The notes beneath the pieces were generated by a model. That model saw nothing but the letters and a program-made list of their open reading frames with translations. It ran no database searches and had not been told where the DNA came from. From contig NC_136019.1 of assembly GCF_048128805.1 (NCBI RefSeq), positions 11,518,905 to 11,582,904 of the forward strand: 64,000 nucleotides of DNA, read 5' to 3'. The stretch comes from Centroberyx gerrardi. Its lineage: Eukaryota; Chordata; Actinopteri; Beryciformes; Berycidae. Made by a program: the position numbers and the translations under genes. Shown piece after piece: positions 40,267-57,653 of this stretch (the stretch's first letter is position 1; each line of letters opens with the position of its first letter).

Positions 40267-41641
40267 ATTGGTCACCACCCAAGCAAATACACTTTATATA
40301 GACTGTAACCAGTCTGTATTAACACCAATAGTTGATGTTAGTTGTTGACACATATTGTAGCTACAAATTAAAACGCCCCAAATTGAAACAATAGACTCAA
40401 CCTAGCATACAAAAGTATTGCTGATGAAAACAATAATGCGTTTATTAAACAGGGAAGTAGGCCACACTAACGAACAATCACTATAATATTCCTATCATGG
40501 AATTCCTATAGGGACTTGTGTGTCTGCGGTAGACTACTCACCAGAGTTTATAGTGGCCTCATTGTAATTAATGGTAACCTACTTTTCGTCTCCCATGGTA
40601 TCACTATCATAATATTCCTAGACCTACATATAGAGCTTATAGTTTTGCTGTGATATTTATACAGTAAATTTAGTACAGGATTACTATAGATGGTTTTCAT
40701 GAGGGCCGTAGCCCCATTTTTTATTCCCCACTCAGGCCCCATAAAATGTCACTGTATCAAAAATGCATCTCCCACTTATTACAGTATTTTCACCATAAGC
40801 ATGAAGAGCAATTTAGCAAAGCATTCTATCAATGGCTGCGATTTCAAGTAAAATTGGAAGCAAATTTTGAAGCAATGTATAGAAATAGGCTTATTAAACA
40901 GTATAGTCTGTCTATAAATCTGTTTTTTAGACTGACAAGCAGAGGTGTGACCAAGTCAATTTTGCTCAAGTCCCAAATCAGTCTCAAATCTAAATCTAGA
41001 TTACCAAGTCAAGTCCAAGTCAAGTCCATGTCACTAATGTCAAGTCTCAAGTCTAAATGTAGAACACCAAGACAAGTCAGAACAAATCAAGAGTCCAGTA
41101 TCAGTTTAATATCTTAAAGAAAACTAAATATCTAGGACTTTTCAATGCAACATTGTTTTAATAGGATAAAAACGTGTTTCAACTTCAATAAATTCAATCA
41201 TTCCATACAAATAAAAAAAAAACAGTATTTAAATTCAGTTTTCTGATGGAACAAATCTCATCACTTTCAATCCAAGTCATTTACACAAACACAAGATCTT
41301 TTGTCAAGACTAGAAACCTTTTCAAGTCAGCAAAGTCCCAAGTCAAAGTCAAGTCCCAAGTCACCAGAACCCAAGTCAAGTCAAGTCCCAAGTCTTCTCT
41401 TCATGCATCAAGTCAAGTCAAGTTGCAAGCAATTAAAATCATGTTGAGACATTACAAAAAAGTCAAAGTTCTTAACTGATTAAGCCACTCAGTTTTGCAT
41501 TATAGAAAGTAAATTATTATAAACTACATTCACATAGTTCAGTTTACTACATGTCTGTTTCAGTGACCAATCAGCCACCAGCACTATCCTGATGTCTCAA
41601 TGGATTTCCCTTGATTTTTTAAACGTCCTCTGGTTCTGCTC
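40267..41641. other. spacer between ptprcap and tRNA-Ala
   Basis: Contains the CAAGTC-rich repeat (40937-41440) and, at its right end, the ptprcap 3' untranslated region. Nothing else was recognised. Confidence 0.6.
40937..41440. repeat. CAAGTC-rich degenerate repeat
   Basis: Two blocks (about 40950-41095 and 41275-41430) are built from irregular tandem copies of CAAGTC / AAGTCCCAAGTC, separated by about 180 bases of AT-rich sequence. This pattern recurs in many fish genomes as a dispersed repeat; its class was not determined. The frames it opens are Ser/Lys/Gln-rich artefacts. Confidence 0.7.
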
Positions 41642-42271
41642 TCACAGCGCCGTCACATCATTGTCCTTGTCCTTTTCCTCAGACCAGATGGCACTTCCAG
41701 AGAACTGCTGCAGGTCGATCAACAAGCCAGCACCCCCGCTTACTTCTCCCCCCTCTCTACCTTTTCCATCCTCCACGTTCTCCCCCTTTCCCTCCCTTTT
41801 CCCCTCTGCCTCTCCCTGCGCCTCGGGCCCATCCGTCAGCCTGACTCGCTCCCTCAGGTCTTCCCCCTCCAGACTCGAGTAATCATCCGAAGAGTCGTCT
41901 CCTTTTCCCTCCGCCTCAGCACCCCCTTCGTCATCATCCTCCTCCTCGCTTCCACACCCCTGGCTGCCCTCCTCCACCTCTCCCTCCTCGTCCCGGAAGT
42001 CTTGCATCTCCTCTCCGTCCTCCTCGGTGTCACTGCGAGGCCACAGGCGGATCCCGAGGCGGGTCCCCAGGGCCGTGGCTGCACCCCTCACCTGGTCCCT
42101 GACCCCCCCCTCCTTATACACCATGCGGCGGACAGTGAATTCTCCATTGGTCTCCTTGTTCAGCTTCTTGTACAAGAAGATCAGCAGCAGAACTAGTAAG
42201 ATGAGGCAGGCAGAGAGGATCAGCACGGTCTGAAGGGCTGTGGTTTCATCTTTGACATTTGCGTCAGCCAT
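41642..42271 (-). CDS. ptprcap: Protein tyrosine phosphatase receptor type C-associated protein (CD45-AP / LPAP)
   Basis: A 209-aa open frame on the minus strand, ATG 42269-42271, TGA 41642-41644. Residues about 15-35 are one hydrophobic transmembrane segment ('LILSACLILLVLLLIFLY') followed by a basic stop-transfer 'KKLNK'. The cytoplasmic tail is strongly acidic (Glu/Asp runs) and ends 'GLLIDLQQFSGSAIWSE' ... 'VTAL'. The human PTPRCAP protein (206 aa) has the same plan and a matching tail ending in VTAL. PTPRCAP binds the CD45 phosphatase in lymphocytes. A splice acceptor (ctctag) lies two bases before the ATG, so a 5' exon exists upstream. Unlike the human protein, no signal peptide is encoded in this exon; it may be absent or supplied by an unseen exon. 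Proximity to coro1b, its neighbour in mammals, supports the call. Confidence 0.85.
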   Translation of the reverse strand: MADANVKDETTALQTVLILSACLILLVLLLIFLYKKLNKETNGEFTVRRMVYKEGGVRDQVRGAATALGTRLGIRLWPRSDTEEDGEEMQDFRDEEGEVEEGSQGCGSEEEDDDEGGAEAEGKGDDSSDDYSSLEGEDLRERVRLTDGPEAQGEAEGKREGKGENVEDGKGREGGEVSGGAGLLIDLQQFSGSAIWSEEKDKDNDVTAL

Positions 42272-42564
42272 GCCTAGAGTGGAGAGAGAGAAACGGGTTG
42301 CTCTTTGACTTTGGAGTCAGCATGGTCACCAAATAAATCACGAATAATTAATTTCTACAAAATAGCAAAGAAATAAAAAATTCTATTGAAAAATTCCCTC
42401 TGTTTCGTGGCACTTTTCATGATTTTGATTAATGTTCAGCTCCTTGACTGGAATCAGTCCCGGGTCAAAAAGTATTTGCAAATACTTTTAATGATTTAAG
42501 AGTGGAGGCAGAAGTGGGCAACAACCAAAACAGACTTGATTGGAGCGCTTAACCAAAAACACTG

Positions 42565-42810
42565 AACTTTAGAGGAAGAAAGTAGCACATCCAAACATAA
42601 AAATAGTAGTATGGCAGAGTTCTCACTTTTCACTTGAATTTATTGGCACACATACACAATAATGCTGACGCGTTTCGGCCTATACAGCCTTCATCAGAGC
42701 ATATAACGTGTCAGCATTACTGTATGTGCACCAATAAATTCAAGTGAAAAGTAAGTACTCTGCTATACTACTTTTATTTTTGGATGTGTTACTTTTTTCC
42801 TCTAAACTTT
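42565..42810. mobile_element. foldback MITE, about 100-bp arms
   Basis: Left arm 42565-42669 and right arm 42709-42810 are inverted copies with a high level of match (both contain 'cacttgaatttattgg' or its complement, 'atgctgac' at the inner end and 'ctttagagga' at the outer end). The loop holds 'acgcgtttcggcc...ccttcatcag'. It lies about 300 bases upstream of the ptprcap coding exon. No coding capacity. Confidence 0.88.
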
Positions 42811-43142
42811 TAATGTTTGTTTCAGCCTACATTGGTGCCAAATGGGCGGGGTTTGTAATGTGTGTAAGAAAGTTTATATAATCACAGGAAAGCATTTGAA
42901 AGTCAATTTAACATATTTCTCTGTAGTATATTTCTATTACTGTACCGATTTACCTGGCACCATCTAAACCCCTATATATACTCTAAAAAGACATTTTTAC
43001 AGCTACCACAGTATTTGACCCAGGTCTGAATCCACCACCATTTATTTCCAAGGGTTAGTCAGAACATGAGAAATGCCCTCAGTCTTATCAAGCTGTAAAT
43101 CTCTCATTATTGGGTCAGATTAGAGTTAGAAATGTACTTTAC

Positions 43143-43201
43143 CTTCTCAAGAAATTCACTGCAGAGCGGAAAAATCCTAATGGCTTGGCCTCACACTTAT
43201 A
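43143..43201 (-). promoter_or_regulatory. ptprcap: candidate ptprcap promoter and first noncoding exon
   Basis: A minus-strand TATA box, CCTATAAGT (core 43196-43201), is followed about 55 bases later by a possible exon end 'TTCTTGAGAAG' with donor GTAAAG (exon end 43143). A start near 43167 would give a very short leader exon that could splice to the acceptor just before the ptprcap ATG. There is no ATG in the leader. Inference only; an alternative leader ending at a GTAAGT donor near 44540 is also possible. Confidence 0.35.
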
Positions 43202-43901
43202 GGCTTAATTCTGCCCCAGAAATCCTGTTTCTTTCAAAGTATTTGCAATGCTTTCATCAGGAGGAGATCCATTGGTAAATGTACATTCAGCATCTGAAAA
43301 GAAACTTCTCATTAGTAAAGGAAATTAGTTAAGTAAATGAAAGTGCTGCAGCTAGCTTGATGGGGACGTAACGTATATTCATTGTACAGCATTCTGGTTG
43401 CCTTTAGATGGTTTAACATGGTAACAAATGACAAACACACCTTTTATCATAATATCTGGGTGAAAATACAACAAGAGTGCAATAAAAGATTATCTGTTCA
43501 AGTCAGCTGTACACTGTTTTTGCCAATAGTATTTAATAGTTTGATTGGTGTGTGTTTCACTCACTCCAGGTTGAGCCTTTTATCTAGAAATGCCAGTAAC
43601 TATGCTCTAAAAACTCTGCCCAGCTATAGTATAGTATCATATTTCATCATCATGGAAGCTGCCATATGTTCAGAAAACATCAGACTTTTGTTTGGTATTG
43701 AAATCTAATCCTTGTAATTTAGTCCTGAACTTTCAAATTTGTCACAACCTAAAAAGACTCACAGAAGCTGACACAACTGTAAAAGAGAAGGCAGCATGGC
43801 TGCTGGCTGACATGTAACCACAGGCTTATAATTGTCTTGTACACTAGAGATGTAACAGGAAGAGTCTGCATCGCCTTGATTCTGTTCGTCTAGAAACTGT
43901 G

Positions 43902-43952
43902 TGTGGTGTGACTGAGTGACAGGAAGCCAGCAGACGCTGCTGGTTTCCTGTC
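43902..43952. promoter_or_regulatory. RUNX-like motif plus ETS-bearing inverted repeat
   Basis: GACAGGAAGCCAGCAG (43918-43933) and CTGCTGGTTTCCTGTC (43937-43952) form a 16-bp inverted repeat with one mismatch and a 3-base centre. Each arm carries an ETS core (AGGAA / TTCCT). A RUNX-type TGTGGT lies at about 43902-43907. The cluster is about 1.65 kb upstream of ptprcap, a lymphocyte gene. Confidence 0.4.
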
Positions 43953-44065
43953 GACATGATAATTAGACAGCATCAGTCAGCCAGCCATGGCAAGAAACTG
44001 CTTAGTTTAGTTGGTTTCTAGGGCTAAGCTTAGACATGCATTAGACCTGGATAGTGTTAAAAAAA

Positions 44066-44187
44066 ACTTTTTAGTTAGGAAGTAGGTGCAACTTAAAAAA
44101 ATTGTCATATGACTTACCTTCACATACACCTCAGTTTTTAAGTTGCTCATGCTTCCTAACTAAAAATTGAGGTGTATGTGAAGGTAA
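44066..44187. repeat. interleaved double inverted repeat (A-B-A'-B')
   Basis: Arm A (about 44066-44100, containing 'ttttagttaggaag') is inverted at A' (about 44135-44166). Arm B (44114-44133, 'ttaccttcacatacacctca') is perfectly inverted at B' (44168-44187). The order A, B, A', B' means the two stems cannot both form as nested hairpins but could form a pseudoknot-like or alternative fold. Confidence 0.85.
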
Positions 44188-44645
44188 TTGACTTACTGTA
44201 ATTTAGAATAAGTGATAAATTCATCTTGCCTTTGCCTGCAATACTGTCATTATAATATCATGTCACAAGCACAGAGGTTTAAGTAAATAATTAAAGTATT
44301 TAAACAGAGAGCGATATTAAGATCATGTGTGTATGACGAACTATAATTGTACGGAAGAAGGGCGGGAGATGAGGTGGGCGAGATGGAGAAAACATAAACT
44401 TGAGGCATTTACATTAAGATGAAATTAGAAAGACAGCTAAATGTTATTCTGTATGCAGCACAGCAAAAAAGTTAAGAAATTATTGATAAAAAATACTATG
44501 AATAGTATATGAGAAAGGAAGTAAAAGTGACAAAACTTACCCAATTTGTTGGTAGAAGAGAGGATTTGTTATGCACACAGGAAACACAAAGAGTGGCAGA
44601 AGACTGCTTGTATCAGTGAGGTTAACTTCTTGACAGAGTGTGTAA

Positions 44646-44707
44646 ATGTGTGTGTTTGTGTGTGAGAGAGAGAGAGCGAGAGAGAGGGAGAGAGAGGGAG
44701 AGAGAGG
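44646..44707. repeat. GA-rich microsatellite
   Basis: A TG run passing into GAGA repeats, giving a Ser/Leu frame on the minus strand that is not coding. Confidence 0.85.
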
Positions 44708-46395
44708 TGATGATGCATAAAATATGGTAAAGAATGCAGCCAAGACAGAGCGCTTGGAGGTAGGTGGGGTAAAGCACAGATTAGTCAATCGTCAACTCAT
44801 CGAGAGGGGTGTGGTGGAAACAAACACAGATAAGAAAAAGTGCATCTATAAATATAAAAAGAGGAAGATGCATTTCTTTCAAAAATTTTCTGTAAAGATA
44901 ACTTTTGATAACGATTTCAATCTGCAGCAGAGGTGCAGGTTGCAGAGTGCAACAAATCTGTTGATGGGAAGTTAGTAAAGCTGTTTTTTGGGGCTTTTAC
45001 CAACAACCTTCATATAATTCACTGATTGGAATACACCTACCAGAAATTTACTGAATATATTAATTTCCTTTGCATGGTTGTAAAATACATTTCAACCCAT
45101 ACAGTTAAGTCAGTCATTGAAGAAGAGTTGTTGCTAACACTTCAAGTCCACAAAGTGCAGCAGAGTGACATAATGCGGCTTTGGGTGAAAACCTTGCATC
45201 TCCCAAATTTTAACTTCTCAGGAATCAAGAAAAAAACAGACTTATTTCCATACTGAAAGTAATGCGGGTTTGAAATTATACAGAAATGAAAGTGGATCTG
45301 AAAGTGTTATATGTGCCTGAGTGCCATAAACCAAACCATAGACAACAATGCAATCCTTCCATGTAAGTGAAAATATGAAAATGATTATATACTGGAGTTG
45401 TAAGATTTTCACCTGGCAACAGCAGTGATCAAGTTCAAAAGCAACACATTACTTATGAACATGAAACAAGTTGGCCACATCCTGTTATTCACGTCAGTGG
45501 GCAGCCACAGCCCCAGCACCCAACATAGAAACCTGTACAGTAAATCCTAACAGCAAACTTTACTTAGTTACCAAGTCAACGATCTGAACAGGATTTTTTG
45601 AAGTGCAATCTTACTGACTTTATCTTTTTACCTATCACAAAGCCGCATATCTAGGGACAATAACCACAGTGCACAAAGAGTGCAAGTGTTACACTGAAAT
45701 TGCATTTGTTTGCCATATTAAGATCAAAGGAATCACTCAGGGCTTGCCTTTCTGCATTTTGAAGTGTTGCAGCCTGAATTCAAAATAGATTAAACTGAGA
45801 TTTACTGTCAACAATCTACACAAAATGCCCCATAAAGACAAAGTGAAAACAAGATTTCAGATTTGTTTTTTTTTGTGTGCAAATTTATTGAAAATGAAAT
45901 ATAGAAATATCTAATTTTATTCAACCCTCTGGGTAAATACTTTGTAGAATTGCTTTTGGCTGTGATATCTTGGATACATTTGTATCACCTTGGCATAACT
46001 TTTGGGGATTTTCTCCCATTCCTCTTTGCAGATTTGCTCAAGCTCGGTCGGGTTGGATGGATATCAATGGATCTTCAATGGGATTCACGTCTGGGGTTTG
46101 GCTGGGCCACTCAAGGACTTTCACATTCTTGTTCTAGAGCCATTCCAGTGTTGATTTTGCTCTATGCTCAGGATCATTGTTCTATTGGAACAGAAATTGT
46201 CGCCCCAGTCTAAGGTCTTTGCCACTCTGAAGCCAGTTTTCCCTCAAGAATTTTGTTGCTTGTATTTGGCTCCATTCAATTCCCCCTCCATCACTACAAG
46301 TCTCTCAGTCCCTGCAGGTAAAAGGCCAACCCACAGGATGATACTTTCACCACCATGATGGTGGGTGAGGTGGGAGATGAGTGTGACACATGCCT

Positions 46396-47109
46396 GTATC
46401 ACTGACCGGGCATGCAGGGCACATGCCCCAGGGCCCCAGACCACCAGGGGCCCCAAAATATTCTAAGTCCCGTGTCCGTGTTCAATGCATTTTACAACAT
46501 TTCACGAATTTCAATTGAAATGTGCAGTCAGGCGGGACCCTGACAGATATAGGCCCCTAGGCCACAGTTTATAATTAGGGGGCCCAAGTCACAGCCACTA
46601 ATGACATTTCTTTTGATGCGGAGGCCCCAATCACAATTATTAAACTGCCACCTATTGCTTGTACGTTTATGAACAGTGCATTTAGTGAGTATCATCCAGC
46701 TAAGATGCAGAGCACTAATTATATACTGGTGGGGCAGGCAGGTCTAGGTACAGTCAGACCTTATCAATAAATTTCAACATTCAACTGTTTTTTTTGGTCC
46801 TTCATTCTCGCCACCTATCACCTCGCCTCCTTAAAGCCACAACCTGCAATCCAAATGTAAACAAAGGGAAGTCCCACCACCTAAAACTAGGAACTAAAGC
46901 TTGCCTTGGGGGTGGACAAATGTCCACTTTCAAATTGAATGAGCGAGCTCTAGATAGAAGGAATGGCAGTTTGTAATAGCTAAATCTGAGTTTCAGATTA
47001 CTTTGAACCTGTAAAAGGTTTACATTTGTATTGTTTGTGCGTACTGAGAGGTGGGGGGCCCAATAGGACATGTGTGCCCAGGGGCCCTGTGGTTGGTTAA
47101 TCTGGCCCT
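46396..47109. mobile_element. insertion inside the Tc1 relic
   Basis: The Tc1-like text breaks off near 46395 and resumes near 47110. The inserted block starts 'ccgggcatgcagggcacatg' / 'ccccagggcccc' and ends 'gtgtgcccaggggccctgtgg...ctggccctgcccgg', so its ends are GC-rich and roughly inverted, like non-autonomous DNA elements seen in fish. Family and target duplication were not determined. Confidence 0.55.
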
Positions 47110-47333
47110 GCCCGGACATAGTGGTTTGCATTACGGCTGAAGAGTTAAATTTTCGTTTCATCAGACCACAGAATCTTTTGTGTCATGCTATTAGAGTCTG
47201 TCACAAGTGTTTTTGCAAACTCCCAGCTCCTGTCACATGCCTTTTTTCGAGACTGTCCTCCCCAAAAAACGACCACATAGGTCGTTTGTTCCTACCCTCT
47301 AATACGACCCACAGGAGCAGAGCCATATAGAGA

Positions 47334-47375
47334 GATGTTGGTTTATTTCAGATATTTTAGCCAAAACAGGAGTCG

Positions 47376-47471
<96 letters not shown>

Positions 47472-47561
47472 GGATGACGTGGCTCACGGAAGGGCTGTTG
47501 TGGGTGGACTTGGCACGTTCGACTCCTGTTTTGGCTAAAATATCTGAAATAAACCAACATC
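47334..47561. mobile_element. 45-bp perfect inverted repeats enclosing a CA microsatellite
   Basis: GATGTTGGTTTATTTCAGAT... at 47334-47378 is repeated without any mismatch on the other strand at 47517-47561. Between them lie about 45 CA units (47379-47468) and 48 bases of unique sequence. Both strands therefore start with the same open frame (MLVYFRYFSQN...). It sits within the second interruption of the Tc1 relic. No transposase is encoded. Confidence 0.9.
47379..47468. repeat. long (CA)n microsatellite
   Basis: About 90 bases of pure CA, the longest microsatellite in the window. Confidence 0.95.
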
Positions 47562-50500
47562 TTTACTTTTTCTTAACATAGATCATCTAGATGCAGTGTA
47601 ATTACTAGTTCGGCTGTACTAGATATTTGATATATTCAGTAGATATATCTTTTTACGAGCCTACTTACAACCCTACTTTGCAAACCGGAAGAACTACAAC
47701 TGTGGTGGCGATTTGTATCAAGCTGCATGGCGCGGCTCTAGGGAATTGTAGTTAGCAGTAAAAAATATTAGTGTTTTTCCTAGAATTGAAAGTTGTAAAT
47801 ACTGAATTGAGAGTACACTGAGGAGTTTGAGGGGATGGTAAACACATTTGTGTAATCAGATTTTAAATATCTAATTGTTAAATAAAAAATAAATAAATAA
47901 AATAATTTTAACCATATTTTACCCATATTTGACAGCGCCCCCAGTTGTTGACTATACTCACATGATAGCTGAGGTCAAGAGCTCTCTATAACAGTTGGTC
48001 CCATGTCTGTAACCCCTTTTGTTGGAGGCCTTGTTGCTTTTTTCAGGACTGGCTTCCTTCCACAAATCCAGCCCAGATTTGTGAATGTGCTACACTGACT
48101 GTTGTCCTGGCAAAATCTCCCATCGCAGCTAAGGAACTCAGTAGCTGTCAAAGTGGTCTTTGGGTTCTTGGTCTCCTCCCTGACCCAGGTCCTTCTTGCC
48201 TGGTTGCTTAGTTTGGTCAGATGACCAGCTCTAGGAAGATTCTGAGTTCCATATTTTGTCCATGTCCTAATGATGGAGCCTGCTGTGCTCTTGGACATTC
48301 CCAACACTTCAGAAATACTTTCATACCCTTCCCAAGATCTAGTCTGTCTCTGAATTTTCTGGGCAGTTCCTCAGACTTAATGGTAATTTCTGCTCTGACA
48401 TGCACTGTCATCTGTGGGACCATGTGTAGATGTATGTGCTTCATTTGTAATTTTGTCCGGTCAATTCAATTGGCCACAGATCACTCCAATCAAGTTGTAG
48501 ATACATTTCTAGGACATTCAAAGGAATTTGGATGCACCTTAAGTCAATTTGGAGTGTCACTGCAAAGGGGTTGAATATTGACTCAAACATTTCAGCTTTT
48601 AATTTGTAACTAATTTGTTAAAAATTATAAATAATAAAAACACTTCTTAAAAACACTTACTAGACATTATTGGTTATGTGTTTTTACAAAAAATGCGAAA
48701 TCAGGCTGTAATACCACAAAATGCAGAAAAAGTCAAGGGGGTTGCATACTTTCTGGCACTGTAAATCTATTCATCTTTAATTACAGTAAAGTGTGGCAGC
48801 AGTTCCTTTGCATACAGTTTGAAATTATGTTTTACATATGTATACCATTCCAGAGAACAGAGTTCTATGATAAGTTGGACAATGTTTATACCAAGGGGGC
48901 AAATTCCACTAATACTTGATCATGAACAGAATATTCATCATCATTAATAAAAAGCCATAAATACAAAAGGAGGAATGAATGTTTATTGGGTTTGCACAGT
49001 GTAGTCTCATTGAATCTGCTACTGGTTTACAACCACACAGATAAAAGTTTTGGGAAGTCAGTGCATAAAGAAATATAAATCACCTAAGTAATCAAGGGAT
49101 ATGGAATGTACCATAGGTTACACTATCCGTGACTGAAGGGTGAGGTAACAGATAAATGCAAAAAAGTCTAAGTGTAACGCCAAAAAAACAAAAAACAAAC
49201 AAAAAAAATTCTAAAAGAGCCTTCCATCTTGAAACACCAATACAAAACTGCTTCTACATTAGCCTAAGACTATAATAGTTCTACTGATCTGTTTGACTTA
49301 ATTCAAACTGTAGAAAATGTTTCACATTTCATTGTAACTTCCTTTTTTCTGTGCCTTAGAAACACTCAAACTTCTGTTTTGAATAACATTTAGTGTGTTT
49401 TATTCAACATGCTAGTCACCGGAACTAGTGTTAGTCTCTATGTATGTAGCACACCTTCGTCCCTGTGTCCACTGGGAACTTCCCTTTTAGCTTACAGCTC
49501 TAAACAGATGCTTGGGGGAAGCGCTGACCACGCTTCTTTTTGCTGATGAGCAACTACTGAAAAGTGTGAAGTGTGGCGCTCTTTTGGTAAAAGTTGAAAT
49601 ATTTTTTAATTCTAGCGCTCTACATGTTAAAAACCTGCCAAGCTCCCAGTGCTGTCGGGAACAGACATCAATGCATCCTTTCCAACCAAATTAAGGGGAA
49701 AAGGAAGCCAGCGCTGGGAAGAGAGGTTCCCAGTGGACACATAACTTACTGCTCTGAGTTTGGGCCTTATGACATCACAGAGAACTCGTCTCTGTGACGT
49801 CACAAAGCTGTTGTTCTCTCCTGACAACATGAGGTACAAGATCACAAGTGTTACCTTTTCTCTGAACGCAAAGACCACACAGAATTACAATATACATAAA
49901 TATTCAACTACGTTTGCATCGGCTGTCATTCACACAATTCTCACTATCAAAATCATTATTTGTGTACCGACAGATTTTCCTACCCTTAACCTTTACATAG
50001 ACTCCTATGATGAAGTAGTAAAACAAAGCACAAGCCACGCAACGATATCAGGTCTTATATGACATCACAATTTAGCAGCTTTAACTACCTGATTAAACGG
50101 CCCTAATGGATACATTTTGTGAGTGCTTCAGAGGACAAAAAAAAAAAAAAAAAGAACATTGCAGGTAATTCATCATTTTGCTATGCCACACTAATTCAGG
50201 GTGAAGTCTCCACTTGCTTTAATAAAATGCTGTTCATCACCACCTCGTACAATCATCCACACGAGGCAGTGATTCCATTGTGACATGTGACTCCACCAAA
50301 GCCCTTCAAAATTAAGATGCATATCATGCCACTAAATCATTTTAACCAAGTGGACAGATTTTGCAAATCTCAAAAGCTGCACTATATGCACCATCAAAAT
50401 GCTACTATAATACTCTTTCATAAGAAAAAACATTATTTCACGGCCAAAATCACTCTATGCAGATGACATCCGTTTCACCCACTGTCTATATAAGAATTGC

Positions 50501-50702
50501 AGAAACAAATTGTGGTCTCTTTTCCTTCGCTATAGTTGACCTGCTTCTAGGCAACTGTGATTTACAGTTCGTCACTACTACCCTACACTTCAAGCTACAT
50601 TCTCCCACTCACACAGCTTAAGGTACTGTTGATTCTAGTAAGGCTATGGTCTATGGATTTAAGTAAGAATGCCCTTCGAGTGTAGCGGTGCTCCCTCCCG
50701 AC

Positions 50703-57197
<6,495 letters not shown>

Positions 57198-57277
57198 TTA
57201 CAGTGTACTGCAGATGGCTCTGCAATAATTGTATCCCATAATTCAATCATTTATGGCCATAATACGTAATATTTAAG

Positions 57278-57653
57278 TAGGGATGGGACGATATATCGAA
57301 AATGTAACACATCACAATACAGAAATATGACAATACGTATCGTGGGGAAGAAAAATGAATCGTGATATTAGTTACATTTTATTCTGCTGTAGTAATCACA
57401 AATGAGACGGCTTGCCCATCACAATTTCACAAACTGTCGATCGAAGTTAAATTATTTTCACTTTGTAATGATAGTTTTAAATTGTTGTTTACATTCTAGA
57501 AAGCCAATGCCATCGCTAGAAAGATTTGCGGCTCAGAAATAAACAGTTCTGCACAGTCAGACTTTGTTGTCATTGAACTTTTAGTTATTAGGCTACATCG
57601 TATCGTGGTTGTATCGAATCGTATCTTTTGATAAGTGTATCGTCCCATCCCTA
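57278..57653. mobile_element. hAT-type MITE with 8-bp target duplication
   Basis: Element 57278-57653 (376 bp) starts TAGGGATGGGACGATATA and ends TATCGTCCCATCCCTA, a nearly perfect terminal inverted repeat. It is flanked by TATTTAAG (57270-57277) and TATTTATG (57654-57661), an 8-bp duplication with one change, as expected for hAT. Subterminal blocks are rich in 'tatcgt' / 'acgata'. No transposase. Located just upstream of the coro1b start, within the 5' intron if a leader exon exists. Confidence 0.88.

Larger units (their letters stand above)
45735..48763 (-). pseudogene. decayed Tc1-like transposon with broken transposase
   Basis: Minus-strand remnants of a Tc1/mariner transposase are spread over three blocks. 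47968-48450 encodes the N-terminal helix-turn-helix part ('KSEELPRKFRDR', 'TAGSIIRTWTKYG'). 47110-47255 is a short central piece. 45950-46395 is the catalytic C-terminal part ('HHGGESIILW', 'GTERLVVMEGELNGAKY', and a frame with in-frame stops). The outer right end reads 'ggggttgcatactttctggcactgta' like a Tc1 terminal repeat, and the left side has the related 'catttt...gttgcagcctgaattc' phrase. The element is dead: it has stops and frame changes and is split by insertions at 46396-47109 and about 47256-47967. Confidence 0.85.
42272..50702. other. repeat-rich spacer between ptprcap and coro1b
   Basis: No intact gene was found. From left: MITE (42565-42810), possible ptprcap promoter (43143-43201), RUNX/ETS inverted repeat (43.9 kb), interleaved inverted repeats (44.1 kb), AT-rich sequence (44.8-45.7 kb), the Tc1-like relic with its two insertions (45735-48763), then unassigned sequence to the coro1b 3' end, part of which is coro1b 3' untranslated region. 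Confidence 0.6.

Noticed and set aside
40746-41479. Ser/Lys-rich frames around 41 kb
   Set aside because: Come from the CAAGTC repeat, no domain or start context.
47335-47560. Two near-identical starting frames on opposite strands (MLVYFRYFSQN)
   Set aside because: They are the arms of the 45-bp inverted repeat read outward, not paired genes.
47975-48444. Transposase-like frames taken as possible live genes
   Set aside because: Short, frame-shifted and separated by insertions; a dead Tc1-like copy.
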